This document shows, piece by piece, positions 5,740-8,689 of a DNA stretch of 8,689 nucleotides (positions are counted from its first letter, which is position 1; every line of letters begins with the position of its first letter). The DNA comes from JARRNO01 sp037384885. Lineage in GTDB: Bacteria > Acidobacteriota > UBA4820 > DSQY01. The translations under genes were made by a program, and so were the position numbers. The notes under the pieces are model-generated. The model was not told where the DNA came from. It made no database searches and saw only the letters and a program-made list of their open reading frames with translations. The stretch is taken from assembly GCA_037384885.1 (NCBI GenBank), contig JARRNO010000181.1:1-8689 (forward strand), written 5' to 3'.

Positions 5740-5775
5740 GTCCGCTGAGCCGGGCCCGGGCCGAGAGCGGCGGAC
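5740..5775. other. 36-nt imperfect palindrome in the leader of the small soluble gene
   Basis: GTCCGC (5740-5745) pairs with GCGGAC (5770-5775). The centre GGCCCGGGCC (5753-5762) is a perfect 10-bp palindrome on the same axis, with two or three further pairs between. It would form a very GC-rich hairpin or a two-fold symmetric protein site. It has no T-run on either side, so it is not a standard terminator. It lies about 86 bp before the start at 5862. Confidence 0.5.
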
Positions 5776-5861
5776 GCCAAAGCCGCAGGCAGGCGGCGAG
5801 TTCAAGGCAGAACCTGGAAAACACCATTCGCCGGGCGCCTTCGACGTGAAGAGGGGAAGCG

Positions 5862-6077
5862 ATGAAGCGAACCGAATATCTCGAACGGCTCCGGATCCGG
5901 CTGATCGAAGTGCCGGTGGAGGAGCGCCAGACCTGGAGCGTGCAGGAATTTGTGGAATGGTGGCTGCACGAACAGAAGAAAGACAAAGCACTCCGCTGGG
6001 ACGACGAGCCCGATAACAGCTTCATCCACGTCCGCGGCGCCTGCCGCGACCTGATCGGCCCCGAAGCCGGGGCGTAA
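5862..6077 (+). CDS. Small soluble protein of unknown function (71 aa)
   Basis: The ATG at 5862 follows SD GAGGGG (5851-5856) at good spacing, and the frame closes in TAA. The product is charged and has no signal peptide or membrane helix, so it should be cytoplasmic. The first half reads as a helix pair (MKRTEYLERLRIRLIEVPVE; WSVQEFVEWWLHEQKK) with aromatic WW, followed by a short acidic stretch (RWDDEPDNS) and a possible strand-helix (FIHVRGACRDLIGP). I recognise no family, and there is no visible catalytic pattern. It is separated from the gene upstream by a terminator, so it is probably transcribed on its own. It converges on the long secreted gene at 6197. Confidence 0.65.
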   Translation: MKRTEYLERLRIRLIEVPVEERQTWSVQEFVEWWLHEQKKDKALRWDDEPDNSFIHVRGACRDLIGPEAGA

Positions 6078-6196
6078 CGCAGGCGGAGATTTGAATCAAT
6101 TTTCAGCCAAGGTGAGAAGGGACGATTTCGGGGAGCACACTATCAACAAACCTGTTCCCATCCTTTAAAAGATTCCACTCTTAGTGTTTGTCAACA

Positions 6197-7645
6197 TTAA
6201 TTGGGGTGTACAAAGTAGATGACGCGGCCGTCGGAAACGGGCCACATCTCTGTGTTGCACTGAACCATGTCCGCATCGACGTGGCTCTCCCAAGTGCCTT
6301 CGATCCCGATGGTGGCGCATTCTCCCAGGTGGTGATCTGTCGTTCCTCCCGATGTGGCGCCGGCGCAGTCCACAGAAAGTCCCGCGGCGGTGCGTGGTCC
6401 GTAGCGCAGCTCGATGTCGCCGTTTTCGTAAAGGATGACCTGGTGGCTCGCCTTTACCTGAAACAGGTAGCAGTTGACTGGGCCGCAACTGACCAGATCC
6501 CAATCGCGGAACTCCAGCACGAAGCGGCGGTTGGGGGCCGTGCCCTGGACCGCGTACAGAAGCTGGCTCGGGTAGCCGGCGTTGCTGAGCCCGTCGTCCC
6601 AGAAGGAGGCGATCATTTCATCCGGCGAGGTATCGTCGAGCGGACAGTCGTTCATGTAGGCCAGCGGGTCCGTCGCAAACGTCAGGTAGTGGTTGGAATT
6701 GACGGAGACCGCATTGTACGTTGTTCCGAAATACTTGAACGGAAAGGGGAGAGAGAGGCTCCGGGTCCACTCATCCCCGGGTCCCAAACCGGGATCGACG
6801 CCCCATTCCGTGAGAGGGATCGACACCGAAACGGCATCCGCCAGAGGTACGAAGGTCCCGGTCGAATCCAGTACGCGGTAGCCGTATGTCGTGTCGGGAG
6901 CGAAGGTATCGTACCGGATCGTGAAGTTGCCGCTCGTTCCGGGGGCGCCGTCGACCACGATGGCATAGCTCCCGGTGGGGAGAGTGGGGACGTTGATTCG
7001 TGAGGGATTGCGAGGGGATGAACATGCAAGATCGGCCCCTCCGCTGGTTTCGCAGGAATCGATCGAGCGCAGCGCCACGGCCGGTTCCCATGAAGTAGTC
7101 GGGGTGACCGTAACGAGAACGCTCGCGGGCGCGGCCAGGGTAAACTGGTAGACGACATCGCGCGAGTCGCCGGACAGGCAGCCGAGAACATAATCGTCCG
7201 CCGCCCCGACGGTTGTTCCCTCCTGGAGGACGCCGTCAAACAGGGCGGTCGGCGCGGTGCAGTCGTCGTTGGGCGGAACCGGACAGCCTTCATCCGTCTC
7301 GCCGTCGCAGTCGTTGTCCGTTCCGTCGCATACTTCCGGCGGATCATAGACGCAGGGGCTTGTCACCGCATAGAACAGAACCTGGCCGGACGGGGGCTGA
7401 TCGATCCAGTTCCGTTCCGCAACCTGGGCCATGAAATGGGATGGATCGACCAGGCCGGTTGCTGTATCCGAACGATAAACCGTGAAGGGCGGCTGCCCTC
7501 CATTCCATGTGAGCGTAAGTTCTGCCGTCCCCGGACCGCGGCTGATGTTGAGAGTGACGCCGTCGGGATCGCCCGGAAATACGGGGAGCGCCGGGATGAG
7601 CAACAGCAGCGCGACGAATGCCGCCGGCAACCGTATCAGACGCAC
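6197..7645 (-). CDS. Secreted multidomain protein with a MopE-type Cys/Asp motif (482 aa)
   Basis: The start is a GTG at 7645, preceded by SD GAGGGGGG (7652-7659). Residues 1-24 are a Sec signal peptide (RLIRLPAAFVALLLLIPALP). A beta-rich, fibronectin-III-like segment follows at about 28-97. Residues 103-121 are PEVCDGTDNDCDGETDEGC, the Cys/Asp repeat known from MopE-type proteins and often taken as a metal-binding or surface motif. About 124-246 resembles a bacterial pre-peptidase C-terminal (PPC) beta-sandwich (NDDCTAPTAL...GSYAIVVDGA). About 260-480 is a lectin/nidogen-like region (LPFPFKYFGTTYNAVSVNSN, FWDDGL, ENGDIELRYG). I count 14 cysteines, an even number, consistent with disulphides outside the cytoplasm. 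No catalytic residues are obvious; adhesion or binding is likelier than enzymatic action. It stands alone between a convergent small gene and an intergenic repeat array. Confidence 0.88.
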   Translation of the reverse strand: MRLIRLPAAFVALLLLIPALPVFPGDPDGVTLNISRGPGTAELTLTWNGGQPPFTVYRSDTATGLVDPSHFMAQVAERNWIDQPPSGQVLFYAVTSPCVYDPPEVCDGTDNDCDGETDEGCPVPPNDDCTAPTALFDGVLQEGTTVGAADDYVLGCLSGDSRDVVYQFTLAAPASVLVTVTPTTSWEPAVALRSIDSCETSGGADLACSSPRNPSRINVPTLPTGSYAIVVDGAPGTSGNFTIRYDTFAPDTTYGYRVLDSTGTFVPLADAVSVSIPLTEWGVDPGLGPGDEWTRSLSLPFPFKYFGTTYNAVSVNSNHYLTFATDPLAYMNDCPLDDTSPDEMIASFWDDGLSNAGYPSQLLYAVQGTAPNRRFVLEFRDWDLVSCGPVNCYLFQVKASHQVILYENGDIELRYGPRTAAGLSVDCAGATSGGTTDHHLGECATIGIEGTWESHVDADMVQCNTEMWPVSDGRVIYFVHPN

Positions 7646-7659
7646 AAGAACACCCCCCT

Positions 7660-7674
7660 CGGTATGAAATACCG
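7660..7674 (-). promoter_or_regulatory. Hairpin directly in front of the ribosome site of the secreted protein gene
   Basis: CGGTAT-GAA-ATACCG (plus-strand sense) is a perfect 6-bp inverted repeat with a 3-nt loop. It ends one base before the SD (7652-7659) on the minus strand. A folded leader could affect ribosome access or mRNA stability. The AT-rich DNA at 7675-7703 just upstream probably holds the promoter, but I see no clear -35/-10 pair. Confidence 0.4.
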
Positions 7675-7867
7675 CCTAACTGTTTAGCTAACATTAAGTT
7701 AAAGCGATCAGGGAGGCGTATCAAGGCAGGTGGACCGGACGACAGCCCCTGCCTTTCTACCCTGTCTGAACCCGTTCACGAAGATCGGGATCGCTTGCCG
7801 CTGCGGGCCGGCCGGCAAGACAACGGCCGCCCCTCTGAGGCACCGTCCCGCCCAAGTTACTTCGTAA
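7675..7867. other. Intergenic DNA without a supported gene
   Basis: This is the non-array part of the gap between the two right-hand minus-strand genes. It holds an AT-rich patch (7675-7703) that is the likely promoter zone of the secreted gene, then GC-rich DNA in which I see no coding signal. A short inverted repeat GTTAC-TTC-GTAAC (7856-7868) sits exactly at the edge of the octamer array. Confidence 0.5.
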
Positions 7868-7987
7868 CCTAATCACTTAATCACTCAGTTGCCCAATCAC
7901 CCAATCACCCAATCACCCAGTCACCCAATCACCCAATCACCCAGTCACCCAGTCACTTAATCACTTAATCACTTAATCACATAGCCA
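7868..7987. repeat. Octamer tandem array (15 units of 8 bp)
   Basis: Strict 8-bp period, units in order: CCTAATCA, CTTAATCA, CTCAGTTG, CCCAATCA x3, CCCAGTCA, CCCAATCA x2, CCCAGTCA x2, CTTAATCA x3, CATAGCCA. Thirteen units keep the TCA end. Variation is concentrated at positions 2, 3 and 5. CCCARTCA units fill the middle and CTTAATCA units the flanks. A period of 8 keeps no reading frame, so it is non-coding. It is not CRISPR-like (no spacers). It lies between the stop of the right-edge gene and the secreted gene. Replication slippage at a short repeat explains the layout; a binding role is possible but unsupported. Confidence 0.95.
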
Positions 7988-8053
7988 CTCGTACTCCCGC
8001 AACGGGCTGCCAGCGAATCCTGAGCGGCCGACTTCCGTCAGCCGGCGTCCGAC

Positions 8054-8078
8054 GGTGAGCCGCAGCCAGCGGCTCACC
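8054..8078 (-). terminator. Perfect 10-bp hairpin overlapping the stop of the surface-protein gene
   Basis: GGTGAGCCGC (8054-8063) and GCGGCTCACC (8069-8078) are exact reverse complements around a 5-nt loop AGCCA. The TGA stop (8074-8076) lies inside the stem. On the minus strand no T-run follows, so a classical intrinsic terminator is doubtful. It may act as a T-less terminator or a 3'-end-protecting hairpin. Confidence 0.55.
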
Positions 8079-8689
8079 TCAACATCACCAGCACCTTGAT
8101 CAGTCCGGTCCCGCTGTCCAGCGGTTCGAGCGCCTTTCCGATGACGGTCCCCGGCGCGGGGCTCTGGCTGCTCATGGCGTAGCCGGGCGTGGGTGAGGCG
8201 ACGAGCAGGTCGTTCAATCCGATGGGGCCGTAGCCGGCGTCCACCTTGAGCATGACCACGCCGCTGGTGGCGACGGGTGCGCGAAGCTCGCCGCCTTTCT
8301 TGCCCTTGGCGGGGCTGCCGAGCAGCAGGCCGGGCTTTCCGGCCACCACGCCCACGACGCCCGGGTCGTTGGGGATTGCGCTGCGGCAGAAGAGGCCGGG
8401 ATGGTTGGCGTCGGTGGCAAGGATGTCGCCCACTTCCACCGGGCCGCAGACGGGGAAGGAGCCGGCGAGTTCGGAGGACGACGGGCGGAAGGAATTGCCG
8501 TAAACGTTGCCGTCGGCGTCCACGGGCGCGCCGTTTGCCGGGGCGGAGCCGCCGGCGATGCCTGCCGCACCGGCGATGACCACGACGCCGGGACGGGCAA
8601 TATTGTGTGTGGCTGCCGGGGAGGAACCTTTCGCATTTGAAATGGATGACAGATCCCCGCGGGCCTTCACGGGCCGTGATTTCCGGGCG
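8074..8689 (-). CDS. C-terminal end of a large surface or secreted protein (partial, runs off the right edge)
   Basis: The frame is open to the window edge. A GTG at 8670 can be read as a start, but the residues before it (ARKSRP) continue the same style and no SD is visible, so this is probably the end of a longer protein. The last 120 residues hold a module I know from C-termini of large exported proteins: VEVGDILATDANHPG, VVGVVAGKPG, GVVMLKVDAGYGPI, LNDLLVASPTPGYAM, then GTVIGKALEPLDSGTGLI and VLVMLR. The usual form is GD(V/I)L....PG, VVGV(V/I)S..PG, GRV.VKV.A..GPI..GDLL..S.TPG.AM and IGKALEPL..G.G.I.VLV.LQ. The part before it is Gly/Ala/Pro-rich. It is a beta-rich structural or adhesive domain; no enzyme residues are seen. 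The stop lies inside a hairpin. Confidence 0.8.
   Translation of the reverse strand, partial: ARKSRPVKARGDLSSISNAKGSSPAATHNIARPGVVVIAGAAGIAGGSAPANGAPVDADGNVYGNSFRPSSSELAGSFPVCGPVEVGDILATDANHPGLFCRSAIPNDPGVVGVVAGKPGLLLGSPAKGKKGGELRAPVATSGVVMLKVDAGYGPIGLNDLLVASPTPGYAMSSQSPAPGTVIGKALEPLDSGTGLIKVLVMLR

Noticed and set aside
6188..7003. Long plus-strand open frame of 271 codons
   Set aside because: It is antisense to the secreted protein gene, has no domain or good ribosome site, and disappears as a shadow of that gene's GC-rich codons.
7868..7987. CRISPR-like array
   Set aside because: Units are contiguous 8-mers without spacers, and no cas genes are present.

Overview
The window comes from a moderately GC-rich, didermic (Gram-negative type) bacterium. 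Two proteins carry signal peptides with lipoboxes. One secreted protein carries a MopE-type Cys/Asp motif, and one gene running off the right edge encodes a repeat-type surface-protein C-terminus. These modules are commonest in environmental groups rich in secreted proteins (Myxococcota/Desulfobacterota, Acidobacteriota and similar lineages). The sequence does not allow a firmer assignment: there are no rRNA, tRNA or universal marker genes.

Layout. (1) 84-3791, minus strand: four genes read 3791->84 with spacers of about 100-116 bp. In order they encode a small exported protein, a lipoprotein of the 'LNPLFT..D..YEPSLVGTW' type, a membrane-anchored protein whose gene is interrupted by an in-frame TAG, and a second lipoprotein. 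All are envelope proteins of unknown function. The last two genes are each preceded by a copy of the same ~65-nt leader, which holds a small inverted repeat and a Shine-Dalgarno/ATG. In the copy before the last gene, that ATG opens a 14-codon ORF that overlaps the downstream start as TGATG. (2) 3792-3940: a divergent promoter region with an extended -10 on each strand and an 8-bp palindrome. (3) 3941-6077, plus strand: a four-helix membrane protein, a CDP-alcohol phosphatidyltransferase whose catalytic motif lies upstream of any ATG/GTG/TTG in frame, a membrane-anchored protein with an STN-like (secretin/TonB short N-terminal) look and a good intrinsic terminator, and a small soluble protein. 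(4) 6197-7645, minus strand: a 482-aa secreted multidomain protein. (5) 7646-8073: non-coding, with a 15-unit array of an 8-bp repeat. (6) 8074-8689, minus strand: the C-terminal end of a large surface or secreted protein that continues past the window.

How the genes work together. Almost every product is exported or membrane-bound, but nothing in the sequence ties them into one pathway. The left minus-strand set looks like one transcription unit started at the extended -10 near 3836. The only enzyme that can be named is the phosphatidyltransferase, which implies phospholipid head-group synthesis. I found no CRISPR, integrase, transposase, toxin-antitoxin or recognisable defence genes. The most unusual structures are the duplicated leader with its mini-ORF, the interrupted gene between the two leader copies, the phosphatidyltransferase without a normal start, and the octamer array.
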